From Xenorhabdus eapokensis (lineage in GTDB: Bacteria; Pseudomonadota; Gammaproteobacteria; Enterobacterales; Enterobacteriaceae), in NCBI RefSeq assembly GCF_001908105.1, contig NZ_MKGQ01000008.1, positions 48,462 to 112,461 of the forward strand: a DNA stretch of 64,000 bases. The letters are read 5' to 3'. Positions 55,472-64,000 of the stretch are shown in pieces (the stretch's first letter is position 1; each line of letters begins with the position of its first letter). A program made the translations under genes and the position numbers. The notes under the pieces are model-generated. The model had not been told where the DNA came from. It saw nothing but the letters and a program-made list of their open reading frames with translations, and ran no database searches.

Positions 55472-55903
55472 ATGTCTTACTCAAGATATTTAATTTATTT
55501 GGGGATCATCAGTCTGCTACTATCTGCCTTTGCACAAGCACAAGTGCCATCTCAACAATTATCTCCAGACCAGAAAAAATACCTACAACAGCTAATTAAT
55601 GAACAAGTTACAGATAAATCTGCATTGCCAACGGTAGAGAGTTGGTCAGATACTAAAAAAGTAGCAGAGTTTATTTGTCGTCCTTTTGCCTTATCCACCA
55701 TAAAAAAATATCACAAAAACGCTGATAAAGTTTTCCTCGGTGTGGGTTCAGAAGAGAGTATCAGACTCAAACCCCTTTCTGAGTTGGTCGGTATCGGTAT
55801 GTATAGGACGGATGAAGGTTGGCACGACATTCGATTTTCCTGCAAATTAGATGCAACGGGTAAAGCCCAATCATTCAACTTTTTCCCCATAGAGGAGAAT
55901 TAA
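55472..55903 (+). CDS. Exported DUF930-like protein
   Basis: A 143-residue protein with a signal peptide (YLIYLGIISLLLSAFAQAQ). The mature part has two cysteines and the pattern FICRPFALSTIKKY, GIGMYRTDEGWHDIRFSCKL, KAQSFNFFPI, which resembles DUF930 proteins. Function unknown. The ATG (MSYSRYLI) follows AAGGAG; a longer frame upstream is rejected. Its stop abuts the next gene's ATG with no gap, so the pair is cotranslated. Confidence 0.7.
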   Translation: MSYSRYLIYLGIISLLLSAFAQAQVPSQQLSPDQKKYLQQLINEQVTDKSALPTVESWSDTKKVAEFICRPFALSTIKKYHKNADKVFLGVGSEESIRLKPLSELVGIGMYRTDEGWHDIRFSCKLDATGKAQSFNFFPIEEN

Positions 55904-56230
55904 ATGAAATATCTCTGGCTTATGTTACTTATCTTCTCCCCACTCAGTTTTGCTGCCAGTTTTGACTGCGCCAAAGCCAAGGCGCCGGATGAAAAAGCAA
56001 TTTGTGCAAACCCAAAGCTAAATGATTTGGATGTGGAATTAAGTGTGAAGTATCACTTTCTGCGAGGGTTGTTTGCTATGGGCGTATCTGGCGAAATGTA
56101 TGATGAGCAAACTGCATGGCTGAAACAGCGCCAAAAGTGCAAGGGCGATACAACCTGTTTACTGCAAAGTTACCGCCAACGCATTCATCAACTTGACAAA
56201 CTGTATAATTGGATAGAGAAACCGATTTGA
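55904..56230 (+). CDS. Exported LprI/DUF1311-type small protein
   Basis: A 108-residue protein with a signal peptide (YLWLMLLIFSPLSFAAS) and four cysteines. The pattern FDCAKAKAPDEKAICANPKL plus LNDLD and QTAWLKQRQKC matches the LprI (DUF1311) family, some of which inhibit lysozyme. With the preceding exported protein it forms a two-gene unit. A role against host lysozyme is possible but unproved. Confidence 0.75.
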   Translation: MKYLWLMLLIFSPLSFAASFDCAKAKAPDEKAICANPKLNDLDVELSVKYHFLRGLFAMGVSGEMYDEQTAWLKQRQKCKGDTTCLLQSYRQRIHQLDKLYNWIEKPI

Positions 56231-56733
56231 TAATAAATAATTAGAGCACCAAGGAAGGTCTTTCTTTCAATACATAAACATTACATAGATAGCCAAATGT
56301 TACAAAATCCGTTACGAGTCTGGCAAATCCTATTTGGGTTTTATCTTTATACAACCCAAATGTCAGGCTGTTTTCAGAATGCAGATGAAGCAGGGCATAT
56401 GCCTATTTGTTAAAAATGCATGGCGTGAATATTATTTACTGGCTGTATGAAAACAATATGGAATACCTGAGTATTCTGAAAAAGATATCAGCCATTGAAA
56501 AACTTGATGACATATATCCTTAAGGGAAAATTTCATTTTTCCCATATTAGCCTTATAAATTATGAAATTTAAGGTAATAAATAATTCATGGTTAATAATA
56601 TCCACTTAGCTAAAAATAATTGTAGTATTACAAGTTTAACTCCCGTGTTATCGATACAGGCTGCGCCGCCCTAAGGAAGCGCGGCCTATTGCCGATAGCG
56701 GTGATGGATTACTTATAGTGGCGTCATTCATCA
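56231..56733. other. Intergenic decay region
   Basis: About 500 bp with no intact gene. A 35-codon frame at 56416-56523 (MHGVNIIYWLYENNMEYLSI...) has no clear ribosome site and may be a gene remnant. A GC-rich palindrome-like patch lies near 56668-56690. Confidence 0.4.
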
Positions 56734-56967
56734 TTACTGAGTTTCACTGGTCGGCTGAGTTTTAGTCTGATTACGTTTTTCATCAGACAAGGTTTCATAA
56801 CGGGTTATTTCTGTATTCAGAGAATCAGACTGATTGCGAAGTTCGTCGAATTACTTATCTTCATCAGCATTGAGTGAGCGCTTTTCGTTTTCGGCTTTGG
56901 TGAGAAGCGAACGCATTTTTTGGGTTAAATCGGATTTTTGTTGGCATAATTCGAGTAATTTTTTCAT
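56734..56967 (-). pseudogene. N-terminal remnant of an HK97-type major capsid gene
   Basis: The minus strand reads MKKLLELCQQKSDLTQKMRS, LLTKAENEKRSLNADEDK, an in-frame TAA (codon 39), then FDELRNQSDSLNTEITRYE before ending. This is the coiled-coil delta (scaffold) domain that begins HK97-fold phage capsid proteins. The stop and the absent rest of the gene make it a relic of a lost prophage. Confidence 0.7.
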
Positions 56968-57264
56968 GATATTTCTATAATTAATTTATTTTTTCAGCAA
57001 GCAAATCTTCAACACAATGAAAAATAACAATAAAGAATTCTAACCATGATGTTTGAATATACAAAAAATTAATGTTTGTTGTTTAAAAAGAAAATGGGAT
57101 TAAGCACTTTTGTTAAAAATCAAGTAGAGTAAAATAAGTAACACAGTCATTATTACCTGTGTATCTCAAGGTAAAAAGCTAATAATCAGAGCAAGAGACA
57201 GTCTTTCTTAAAAAGTTAAATCAACTAATTATGATTTTTCAAGCAACTAATAGGAGTATTAAAA

Positions 57265-58164
57265 ATGTCTGATAAAGACTCGTTAAGATCGTATATAGAT
57301 ATAATCCGATCAAATAAAATAAATAATTATCAATTCAATAATATAAATATGGATATATCAAATTGTGAAATAATATTAAAGCATTTAAATACAACATCTC
57401 GTATGAATGCACATCCTACTATTATGACTGCGCATGAATTCACTAGACATATAAAAGAATTAGATAAATCAAATAAATTATTTAGTAATGAACACAAGCG
57501 ATTTGTGATTAACGCCGGTGAAGATAGAATGCATTTTGCCTCAGCTAATGTTTTTAAAGATGTAGATAATAATATTTCTATCATTTTTGTTGATTCAAGC
57601 CGCGGAAAAAATCAATTTATTTTTTTTATACTACATCATTTTCTTAATAATATTCCCAACATAAAAACCCTTTATATTTATAACCAAATACAAAATAGTA
57701 ATGCAGATTGCCTACTCTTTTCACTCCATTTTTTGAAAAAGATGCATAAATATAGTGATCACTTTGTAAAGCTTCATCAAGATCTTTTCAATAATAAAAT
57801 AGAATTTATTAGAGAAAAACACTCACCTTACAAACCAGAACTTGATGATGATTCAATAAAAGAAGCGCGGGTTGTATTTTTCGATCAAGCAATAAAATTA
57901 TTGCCTATTGATTTTTTTAAACACGCGCAGTCAATGAGTTTAATGAATACTTATAATGATTACTTCAAAAGTCATTTTGGTGAAATCAATAAGGATATGA
58001 AAGCGAATAAGCAACCAGGAGGAAGAGAGACATTGATAGACAGATATAAGCGCCATGAAGTAACCCGCACAATTGACGAAAAAAAACGTACCTACAGTAA
58101 CTCTATTGAAGAAAAAAGACTTAGCCTTGCTGAAGCTGCGCTACATTGGCTCGATGAGTCATGA
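57265..58164 (+). CDS. YopJ-family acetyltransferase effector-like protein
   Basis: A 299-residue AT-rich gene encoding a YopJ/HopZ-type protein. The expected catalytic order is seen: His90 in EDRMHFASANVF, acidic Asp110 in ISIIFVDSSRG and Cys149 in NSNADCLLFSLHFLKKM. YopJ proteins acetylate Ser/Thr/Lys on host kinases and need the inositol phosphate IP6. No type III secretion signal can be judged by eye and no secretion genes lie nearby. AGGAG precedes the ATG. It sits about 270 bp from selC, an island insertion site. Confidence 0.75.
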   Translation: MSDKDSLRSYIDIIRSNKINNYQFNNINMDISNCEIILKHLNTTSRMNAHPTIMTAHEFTRHIKELDKSNKLFSNEHKRFVINAGEDRMHFASANVFKDVDNNISIIFVDSSRGKNQFIFFILHHFLNNIPNIKTLYIYNQIQNSNADCLLFSLHFLKKMHKYSDHFVKLHQDLFNNKIEFIREKHSPYKPELDDDSIKEARVVFFDQAIKLLPIDFFKHAQSMSLMNTYNDYFKSHFGEINKDMKANKQPGGRETLIDRYKRHEVTRTIDEKKRTYSNSIEEKRLSLAEAALHWLDES

Positions 58165-58191
58165 ATAAAAATAAGCTATATCAGTAAGATG

Positions 58192-58230
58192 ATAACCTTC
58201 TATCGCTTCTTCTCGATAGAAGGTTATTTA
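58192..58230 (+). terminator. Hairpin after the YopJ-like gene
   Basis: ATAACCTTCTATCG and CGATAGAAGGTTAT pair over 14 bp around an 8-base loop; only a short T-rich tail follows. Confidence 0.65.
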
Positions 58231-58435
58231 GGGCTATCGCAAACCCAAATTTCAAGCGGGGTTTATATCCAGTAAAGCCAATTTCACCAAGGGTGAAAAT
58301 AAAATTGTCCCTGCTCCTTACACTTTTATATTTACTTTATCCAGTTTCTCTAATTTCATTTACCTGCTGAAGGGTCATGTATTTATTGAAATAAATACAT
58401 TTTATTGAGGTAAAAAGACGACACCAGACAATAAC

Positions 58436-58531
58436 TGGAGGAAGATCACAGGAATCGAACCTGCCGAGGGTCGCTGGCGGCTCCCATCTGGATTTGAAGC
58501 CCAGCCGCCCCACCGGAGGCGATGATCTTCC
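58436..58531 (-). tRNA. selC: tRNA-Sec (UCA anticodon)
   Basis: A 96-nt selenocysteine tRNA. The 8-bp acceptor stem pairs GGAAGATC with GATCTTCC. The anticodon loop is in GGCTTCAAATCC (TCA), the long variable arm contains GGGAGCCGCCAGCG, and the T-loop is GGTTCGATTCC. The encoded 3' end is T then CCA, so the discriminator is U rather than the G73 of E. coli. selC is a known integration site for islands; the YopJ-like gene and phage relic lie on its 3' side. Confidence 0.95.
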
Positions 58532-58756
58532 ATTAATGAAACTGATGAAGAGCGGGGATTATAGCGCGTCGCCAATAATATCTAAACTTCTCCATGACTT
58601 CACAGATCCCTGATAGAAAAAGAGCCTAATTATTCGCATAAAAGTGCAGCATTAGCATTGAACTCACGATATCTTATCCCCATCTATCGTCAACAACCCA
58701 TTGGGATGCGGGGCTGGTTTCAGCCTATACCCAAATATACATATAAGGCGCTCATT

Positions 58757-60799
58757 ATGACTAATCCGCTACTGACATCTTCTGCATTGCCTGAGTTCTC
58801 TGCAATCGAACCAAAACATGTCGTGCCTGCTGTGGAAGAGACGTTAGCCAATTACCGCCAATTAATTGAGAAGATTTTATCCGAAAACTCCGCTTTTACC
58901 TGGGATAATCTGTGCCAACCCATTTCAGAAGAGAAAGATCGGCTTTCCCGTATGTGGTCGCCAGTCGAACACCTGAATGCGGTTAAGAATAGTCCAGAGC
59001 TTCGCGAAGCCTATGAGCAAAGCCTGCCCCTGCTCTCTGAATTCGATACCTGGTTGGGGCAACACAAGGGGTTATATCAAGCCTACAAATCCCTGAGAGA
59101 GAGCCAAGCCTTCACAACCCTTTCCCAGCCACAGCACAAGGTTGTTGAAGATACTTTGCGTGATTTTGAATTGACCGGCATTGGCTTGCCAGAAGAGAAA
59201 CAGAAGCGTTACGGTGAAATTACTGCCCGTTTATCTGAGCTGGGTGCAAAATTCGGCAATAATTTGCTGGATGCCACTATGGGGTGGACCAAGCTGATTA
59301 CCGATGAGAGCGATCTGGCCGGTCTGCCTGAAAGTGCCAAAGCCGCCGCCAAGGCCGCCGCTGAAGCCAAGGAGCTGGATGGCTGGTTGCTGACACTCAA
59401 TATGCCAAGTTATCTGCCAGTCATGACCTATGGCGATAATCGTGAGCTGCGCAAAGAAATGTATTACGCCTATACGACTCGTGCTTCTGATCAAGGGCCA
59501 GATGCCGGAAAATGGGATAACAGTGAAGTGATGGCGGAGCTACTCGCATTGCGTCATGAACTCGCCCAATTACTGGGATTCAACAATTATGCTGAAAGTT
59601 CGCTGGCAACCAAAATGGCTAAAACACCTCAGCAAGTGCTCGATTTTCTGAACGATCTGGCCAAACGCGCCCATCAACAAGGTCAAGAAGAGTTGGAAGC
59701 ACTTACTGACTTCGCCAAATCTCACCACGGTGTTGATGGGCTGGAAGCGTGGGATCTGGCATATTACAGCGAGAAGCAAAAGCAGCACAATTTCTCCATT
59801 GATGATGAACAACTACGTCCTTACTTCCCTGAACAGCGGGCACTGGAAGGGCTGTTTGAAGTGGTTCGCCGCATTTATGGCATCACCGCCAAAGAGCGCC
59901 ATGATGTAGATACATGGCACCCTGATGTTCGTTTCTTTGATCTGTATGATGATAAGCAGGTATTGCGCGGCAGTTTCTATTTAGATCTTTACGCCCGTGA
60001 ACATAAACGCGGTGGCGCATGGATGGACAGTTATGTCGGCAGAATGCGTCATGCATCTGGCGAGTTGCAAAATCCAGTCGCGTATCTGACGTGTAACTTC
60101 AACAAGCCAGTCGGTGATCAGCCTGCTCTGTTTACGCACGATGAAGTTACCACACTATTCCATGAGTTTGGGCATGGCCTGCACCACATGCTGACCGAGA
60201 TCGAAGCCTTGGATGTTGCTGGCATCAGTGGCGTACCGTGGGATGCGGTAGAGTGTCCAAGCCAGTTTATGGAAAACTGGTGCTGGGAGCCGGAAGCATT
60301 GGCCTTTATCTCCGGTCACTATCAGACTCAGGAACCGCTGCCACAAGAGATGCTGAATAATATGCTGGCCGCCAAAAACTATCAGGCCGCAATGAGAATT
60401 CTGCGTCAGCTTGAGTTTGGTCTGTTCGATTTCCGTCTGCATGCAGAATATGATCCCACTAAAGGGGCGCAAATCCTGCAAATGCTGCAATCAGTGAAAA
60501 AACAGGTTGCGGTTGTACCATCACCAGATTGGGGACGCTTCCCACACTCCTTTAGTCATATCTTTAATGGTGGCTATGCAGCGGGTTATTACAGCTATCT
60601 GTGGGCGGACGTTCTGGCAGCCGATGCCTATTCTCGCTTCTCGGAAGAGGGGATTTTCAATCGCACAACAGGCCAGTCATTCCTCGACAATATTTTGACC
60701 CGTGGCGGCTCAGAAGATCCCATGACTCTGTTTGTCCGCTTCCGTGGTCGTGAACCAGAACTGGATGCAATGCTCGAAAGCTACGGCATCGGCGGATAA
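58757..60799 (+). CDS. prlC: Oligopeptidase A
   Basis: A 680-residue cytoplasmic M3 zinc metallopeptidase, the same length as E. coli PrlC/OpdA, which degrades peptides such as cleaved signal peptides. The zinc site is [13 protein letters not shown] with the third ligand Glu in the following helix ([16 protein letters not shown]). The start [14 protein letters not shown] matches the family; a 33-codon extension upstream is rejected. rsmJ starts 5 bp later. Confidence 0.96.
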   Translation: MTNPLLTSSALPEFSAIEPKHVVPAVEETLANYRQLIEKILSENSAFTWDNLCQPISEEKDRLSRMWSPVEHLNAVKNSPELREAYEQSLPLLSEFDTWLGQHKGLYQAYKSLRESQAFTTLSQPQHKVVEDTLRDFELTGIGLPEEKQKRYGEITARLSELGAKFGNNLLDATMGWTKLITDESDLAGLPESAKAAAKAAAEAKELDGWLLTLNMPSYLPVMTYGDNRELRKEMYYAYTTRASDQGPDAGKWDNSEVMAELLALRHELAQLLGFNNYAESSLATKMAKTPQQVLDFLNDLAKRAHQQGQEELEALTDFAKSHHGVDGLEAWDLAYYSEKQKQHNFSIDDEQLRPYFPEQRALEGLFEVVRRIYGITAKERHDVDTWHPDVRFFDLYDDKQVLRGSFYLDLYAREHKRGGAWMDSYVGRMRHASGELQNPVAYLTCNFNKPVGDQPALFTHDEVTTLFHEFGHGLHHMLTEIEALDVAGISGVPWDAVECPSQFMENWCWEPEALAFISGHYQTQEPLPQEMLNNMLAAKNYQAAMRILRQLEFGLFDFRLHAEYDPTKGAQILQMLQSVKKQVAVVPSPDWGRFPHSFSHIFNGGYAAGYYSYLWADVLAADAYSRFSEEGIFNRTTGQSFLDNILTRGGSEDPMTLFVRFRGREPELDAMLESYGIGG

Positions 60800-60804
60800 A
60801 ACCA

Positions 60805-61548
60805 GTGAAGATTTGTTTGATTTGTGAAGAAGGCGCGGATCACCGCGCCTTATCGCGATTGGCTGAACGTTGGGATCTGATCCACGATGAAGAATCAGTC
60901 ATGGCATTGGTATTGACTCCCGAACGGCTGGAATTGCACAAACGCGATGAGCCTAAACTGGGCGGGATTTATGTCGATTTTGTCAGCGGGACAATGGCAC
61001 ACCGTCGCCGTTTTGGTGGTGGCCGTGGCGAAGCCGTTGCAAAAGCAGTCGGTATCAAGAAAGATTATTTACCCGATGTTGTGGATGCTACCGCTGGATT
61101 GGGACGCGATGCTTTTGTGCTGGCTTCTATTGGCTGTCATGTCAGGATGCTGGAGCGCCACCCCGTGGTAGCCGCATTACTGGATGATGGTCTACAACGA
61201 GGCTATCAGGATGAAGAGATTGGTGGCTGGCTGAAAGAGCGCATGACGCTGATCCATGCCTCAAGCATTACGGCTTTGACGGATATTACACCGCCGCCAG
61301 ATGTGGTTTATCTCGATCCTATGTATCCACATAAACAAAAAAGCGCGCTGGTTAAAAAAGAGATGCGGGTTTTCCAATCGCTGGTCGGGGCAGATGAAGA
61401 TGCTGATAATTTGCTGGAACCTGCCCGAACATTGGCAAAGCGTCGTGTTATAGTGAAACGGCCAGATTATGCAGAACCGCTGGCAGGTGTTAAAGCTTCC
61501 GCCGCCATTACCACCAAAAATCACCGTTTCGATATTTATCCTTGTTAG
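60805..61548 (+). CDS. rsmJ: 16S rRNA (guanine1516-N2)-methyltransferase RsmJ
   Basis: A 247-residue SAM-dependent enzyme that methylates G1516 of 16S rRNA. The SAM site is [19 protein letters not shown], the catalytic-type motif is [15 protein letters not shown]. It starts with GTG 5 bp after prlC, the same pairing as in E. coli. Confidence 0.95.
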   Translation: MKICLICEEGADHRALSRLAERWDLIHDEESVMALVLTPERLELHKRDEPKLGGIYVDFVSGTMAHRRRFGGGRGEAVAKAVGIKKDYLPDVVDATAGLGRDAFVLASIGCHVRMLERHPVVAALLDDGLQRGYQDEEIGGWLKERMTLIHASSITALTDITPPPDVVYLDPMYPHKQKSALVKKEMRVFQSLVGADEDADNLLEPARTLAKRRVIVKRPDYAEPLAGVKASAAITTKNHRFDIYPC

Positions 61549-61556
61549 AAAAATTA

Positions 61557-61582
61557 AACCCCATGTTCTGAATGGGGTTCTT
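61557..61582 (+). terminator. Terminator after rsmJ
   Basis: AACCCCAT and ATGGGGTT form an 8-bp stem with a 7-base loop, followed by CTTAG; a modest T-run only. Confidence 0.5.
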
Positions 61583-61588
61583 AGCGCT

Positions 61589-61633
61589 ACAATTCCTTAT
61601 TACACAATTCCTTATTACACAATTCCTTATTAC
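61589..61633. repeat. Three tandem 15-bp repeats at the gdhA 3' end
   Basis: ACAATTCCTTATTAC occurs three times without a break, then ACAACGCC. The last copy includes the gdhA stop codon (61630-61632). The unit length is a multiple of three, so copy changes keep any frame. Confidence 0.9.
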
Positions 61634-62973
61634 ACAACGCCTTGTGACAACATCGCATTCGCCACTTTGACAAAGCCAGCGATATTCGCGCCTTGTACGT
61701 AGTTAGTCTGTTTCTGTTCTCCGCCATATTCTACGCAAGCCTGATGGATATCGAGCATAATGTGATGTAAGCGAATATCCACTTTCTCCGCTTTCCAACT
61801 CAGACGCGCAGCGTTCTGTGCCATCTCCAGACCCGAAGTTGCCACTCCACCCGCGTTAGCCGCCTTACCTGGTGCAAACAAAACGCCTGCGTCAAGGAAA
61901 GCCGTAGTCGCTTCAATCGTCGCCGGCATATTGGCGCCTTCCGCAACCGCTTTTACACCATTTTTTATCAATGTTTTTGCTGCTGCTAAATCCAGTTCGT
62001 TCTGTGTGGCACAAGGCAAGGCAATATCCACAGGAATAGACCACGGATCCTGGCCTTTTAGGAAGGTCAGTCCACGCTCTTTAGCATACTCTTCCACACG
62101 TCCATAACGTTGGTTTTTGATCTCTTGAAGATGAGCCAATTTCTCTGGTGTAAAACCATCGTCATCCAATACCGTCCCACCTGAATCCGATACTGTGACG
62201 ACTTTCGCTCCCAGTTCCATACATTTCTCAATAGAATACTGGGCGACATTTCCCGCACCGGACACAGATACCCGCATACCTTCAAGTTCCATACCATGCC
62301 GTTTGAGCATTTCATGGGTGAAATAAACCAACCCATATCCGGTGGCTTCAGGGCGGATCAGGCTGCCACCAAAAGACAGATCTTTACCCGTAAAAACGCA
62401 CGCCGTATTGTTGGACAGTTTTTTCATCATACCTGCCATAAAACCAACTTCACGGCCGCCTACACCAATATCTCCGGCAGGTACATCGGTATCAGGCCCC
62501 AGATGGCGGTATAGTTCTGTCATCAATGCCTGACAGAATCGCATAATTTCACCGTGGCTTTTCCCTTTGGGATCGAAATCAGAACCCCCTTTGCCGCCTC
62601 CCATCGGGAGCGTCGTCAGCGCATTCTTCAATGTCTGCTCAAAGCCTAAAAATTTCAGGATAGAAAGATTAACAGAAGGATGAAAACGCATCCCACCTTT
62701 AAAGGGTCCAATAGCAGAGCTGAACTGAACCCGCCATGCGCGGTTAACCTGTACTTTCCCTTGATCATCCACCCAACAGACACGGAATTGGATAACCCTT
62801 TCCGGCTCCACCAGACGTTCCAATAATCCTTGCTCACAATATTGCGGGTTTTGTTGCAGAAAAGGCCAGAGAGAGGTCAACACTTCTCGTACTGCCTGTA
62901 AGTATTCTACTTGATGCTGATTACGGAATTGAACCGAATCGAGAAATGAAACTAAAGATAGTGAAACATTCAT
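61630..62973 (-). CDS. gdhA: NADP-specific glutamate dehydrogenase
   Basis: A 447-residue enzyme making glutamate from 2-oxoglutarate and ammonia with NADPH, the same length as E. coli GdhA. Motifs are GPFKGGMRFHPSVN, LPMGGGKGGSDFDPKGK with the catalytic Lys, PAGDIGVGGREVGFM and the dinucleotide-binding VSGAGNVAQYSIEK. AAGGAAG precedes the ATG (MNVSLSL). Upstream in-frame codons are rejected. Confidence 0.96.
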   Translation of the reverse strand: MNVSLSLVSFLDSVQFRNQHQVEYLQAVREVLTSLWPFLQQNPQYCEQGLLERLVEPERVIQFRVCWVDDQGKVQVNRAWRVQFSSAIGPFKGGMRFHPSVNLSILKFLGFEQTLKNALTTLPMGGGKGGSDFDPKGKSHGEIMRFCQALMTELYRHLGPDTDVPAGDIGVGGREVGFMAGMMKKLSNNTACVFTGKDLSFGGSLIRPEATGYGLVYFTHEMLKRHGMELEGMRVSVSGAGNVAQYSIEKCMELGAKVVTVSDSGGTVLDDDGFTPEKLAHLQEIKNQRYGRVEEYAKERGLTFLKGQDPWSIPVDIALPCATQNELDLAAAKTLIKNGVKAVAEGANMPATIEATTAFLDAGVLFAPGKAANAGGVATSGLEMAQNAARLSWKAEKVDIRLHHIMLDIHQACVEYGGEQKQTNYVQGANIAGFVKVANAMLSQGVV

Positions 62974-63176
62974 TTGGGCTTCCTTTTTGTCATTCAGATG
63001 TGATGACCCCCTGCCATTTTCCATATTATTTTTTTGTCGAAAATGTGAGGTAATTACGGTTTGCTTTCTGAATATAGCACTGTTCTATGCTTAAATTTCA
63101 ACAACTATTTTTTAGATATTTTCTCAAAAATAGCTTTGACAATTTCTAAACCAGTTTCATTATCTTTTTTGGGGAT

Positions 63177-63209
63177 AAAAAAATCGCCTGCATAAGCAGG
63201 CGATTTTAC
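63177..63209 (-). terminator. Terminator after uspA
   Basis: On the minus strand AAAATCGCCTGC and GCAGGCGATTTT pair around a 4-base loop, then a run of T residues. It closes uspA. Confidence 0.88.
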
Positions 63210-63231
63210 GGAATAAAATATCAACCGAAGA

Positions 63232-63663
63232 TTATTCTTCATCACGCAAAGGTACAATCAACATATCAACATGAACGGTGTTAATAAGCTGGCGAGCTGA
63301 AGACATCAACTTACTCCAAAAGTCTTGATGGTGACCACATACAACCAAATCCATATCGTATTGTTTAATCGCATCCACAAGAACTTGCCCCAAATCACCG
63401 CTGCCACTCAACGTTTCCTGAACGGGATAATCTGCACTAGCAGAGAGTTCTTTCAGGGAATTACGGGTTTCATCCGCAATACGCTCCTGCATATCGCCAA
63501 GGTTTACGTCAATCAGGCCGGTATAAAGATCAGAGTAGTTGACATCAACATGGATCAGGGAAACTTTGGCATTGTACGGTTTCGCCAATGAAACAGCTTT
63601 TTCCACCAAAATCTGACTTTCTGGAGATAAATCAACCGCAACAAGGATGTGTTTGTAAGCCAT
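63232..63663 (-). CDS. uspA: Universal stress protein A
   Basis: A 143-residue cytoplasmic UspA-family protein induced at growth arrest and stress. The start [16 protein letters not shown] is the family norm, with a GGAG site seven bases upstream; a 27-codon extension is rejected. Later motifs are [20 protein letters not shown] and [20 protein letters not shown]. Like E. coli UspA it lacks the G-x2-G-x9-G(S/T) ATP motif in a clear form. Confidence 0.95.
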   Translation of the reverse strand: MAYKHILVAVDLSPESQILVEKAVSLAKPYNAKVSLIHVDVNYSDLYTGLIDVNLGDMQERIADETRNSLKELSASADYPVQETLSGSGDLGQVLVDAIKQYDMDLVVCGHHQDFWSKLMSSARQLINTVHVDMLIVPLRDEE

Positions 63664-63977
63664 AAGAGCTCCTTCCATAACGTCAATTAAATGGATTGGC
63701 AACATTAAACGCCATGATTCGATGCTTACACTATAACCGCTCAATGTGTCTTTTGAGTGTTGTTTTGATCACAACTTATTGTTTTACTTTCTTTCCAATA
63801 AACCTGTCACAAAAGCGGATTATATGCCCTACGATAATACCTGCTGATCACTGTATTTTTAACTAAGATTTAATATAGTTAACGCGATGCTCGACTTTTA
63901 GGGTGAGTTGAAATGACATAGCCGCTCCTTTATAACTTTAAGTCGTCAAAAATAGAGAAATAAAGGAACAAAAGGCT
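63664..63977. other. Intergenic region upstream of uspA
   Basis: It holds the uspA promoter and the upstream region of a gene cut by the window edge. A 9-bp inverted repeat GACATAGCC (63915) / GGCTATGTC (63974) spans into that gene's start codon. No operator was recognised. Confidence 0.5.
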
Positions 63978-64000
63978 ATGTCACAGCAAGATTTTATCAT
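63978..64000 (+). CDS. Truncated start of an unidentified gene
   Basis: The last bases read ATG then MSQQDFI, preceded by AAAGGAAC. Too short to identify. The AT-rich flank and inverted repeat could fit an insertion sequence, but uspB, the E. coli neighbour, begins differently. Confidence 0.35.

Noticed and set aside
61589..61633. Possible CRISPR-like repeat array
   Set aside because: The 15-bp units are directly joined without spacers, so it is a simple tandem repeat.

Overview
The window looks like chromosome of an enteric bacterium of the Xenorhabdus/Photorhabdus group, most likely Xenorhabdus. The core genes (ompR-envZ, greB, tex, feoABC, bioH-gntX-nfuA, glpEGR, glpD, prlC-rsmJ, gdhA, uspA) are enterobacterial. 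EnvZ is only 341 residues and has almost no periplasmic domain, a feature described for Xenorhabdus nematophila. The accessory content fits an insect- and nematode-associated lifestyle: trehalose uptake, an invasin-type adhesin, a YopJ-like effector and a small-molecule gene cluster. Species cannot be fixed from the sequence alone.

Layout. 0-5 kb: envZ/ompR, greB, tex. 5.1-17 kb: an AT-rich accessory block between tex and feoA. It holds a compact five-gene minus-strand operon (class V PLP enzyme, MFS exporter, ATP-grasp ligase, stand-alone proline dehydrogenase, membrane desaturase) that I read as an uncharacterised amino-acid or dipeptide metabolite pathway. It is followed by a decayed IS630-type transposase, an inverse autotransporter (invasin/intimin type), an orphan Ig-like protein and a protein with a Tad2/DUF2829-like domain; the last three sit among repeated leaders and terminators. 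17-28 kb: feoABC with clear FNR and Fur sites, an OsmC-family protein, a toxin-antitoxin pair, bioH, gntX, nfuA, glpEGR and glpD, with tandem GlpR operators before glpD. 27.8-29.4 kb: a secreted adenosine-deaminase-like enzyme. 29.9-36.4 kb: a yhfZYX-php-yhfUTS operon lacking yhfW. 36.7 kb: an AbiEi-type antitoxin whose toxin is missing.

37.4-51 kb: a phenylacetate degradation locus, paaZ divergent from paaABCDE-F-G-H-I-J, then paaK and paaX. A perfect TGATTC-N27-GAATCA repeat precedes paaA. PaaK makes phenylacetyl-CoA, PaaABCDE epoxidises the ring, PaaG isomerises it, PaaZ opens and oxidises it, and PaaF/H/J complete beta-oxidation-like cleavage; PaaI is a thioesterase and PaaX the repressor. 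paaY is absent, and directly after paaX lies a catB-type acetyltransferase gene broken by an internal deletion.

51-58.5 kb: a reductase-like gene, treB-treC, two small exported proteins, a broken HK97-type capsid gene start, and a YopJ-like acetyltransferase next to selC (tRNA-Sec), a classic island insertion site. 58.7-64 kb: prlC-rsmJ, gdhA and uspA; the window ends a few codons into an unidentified gene.
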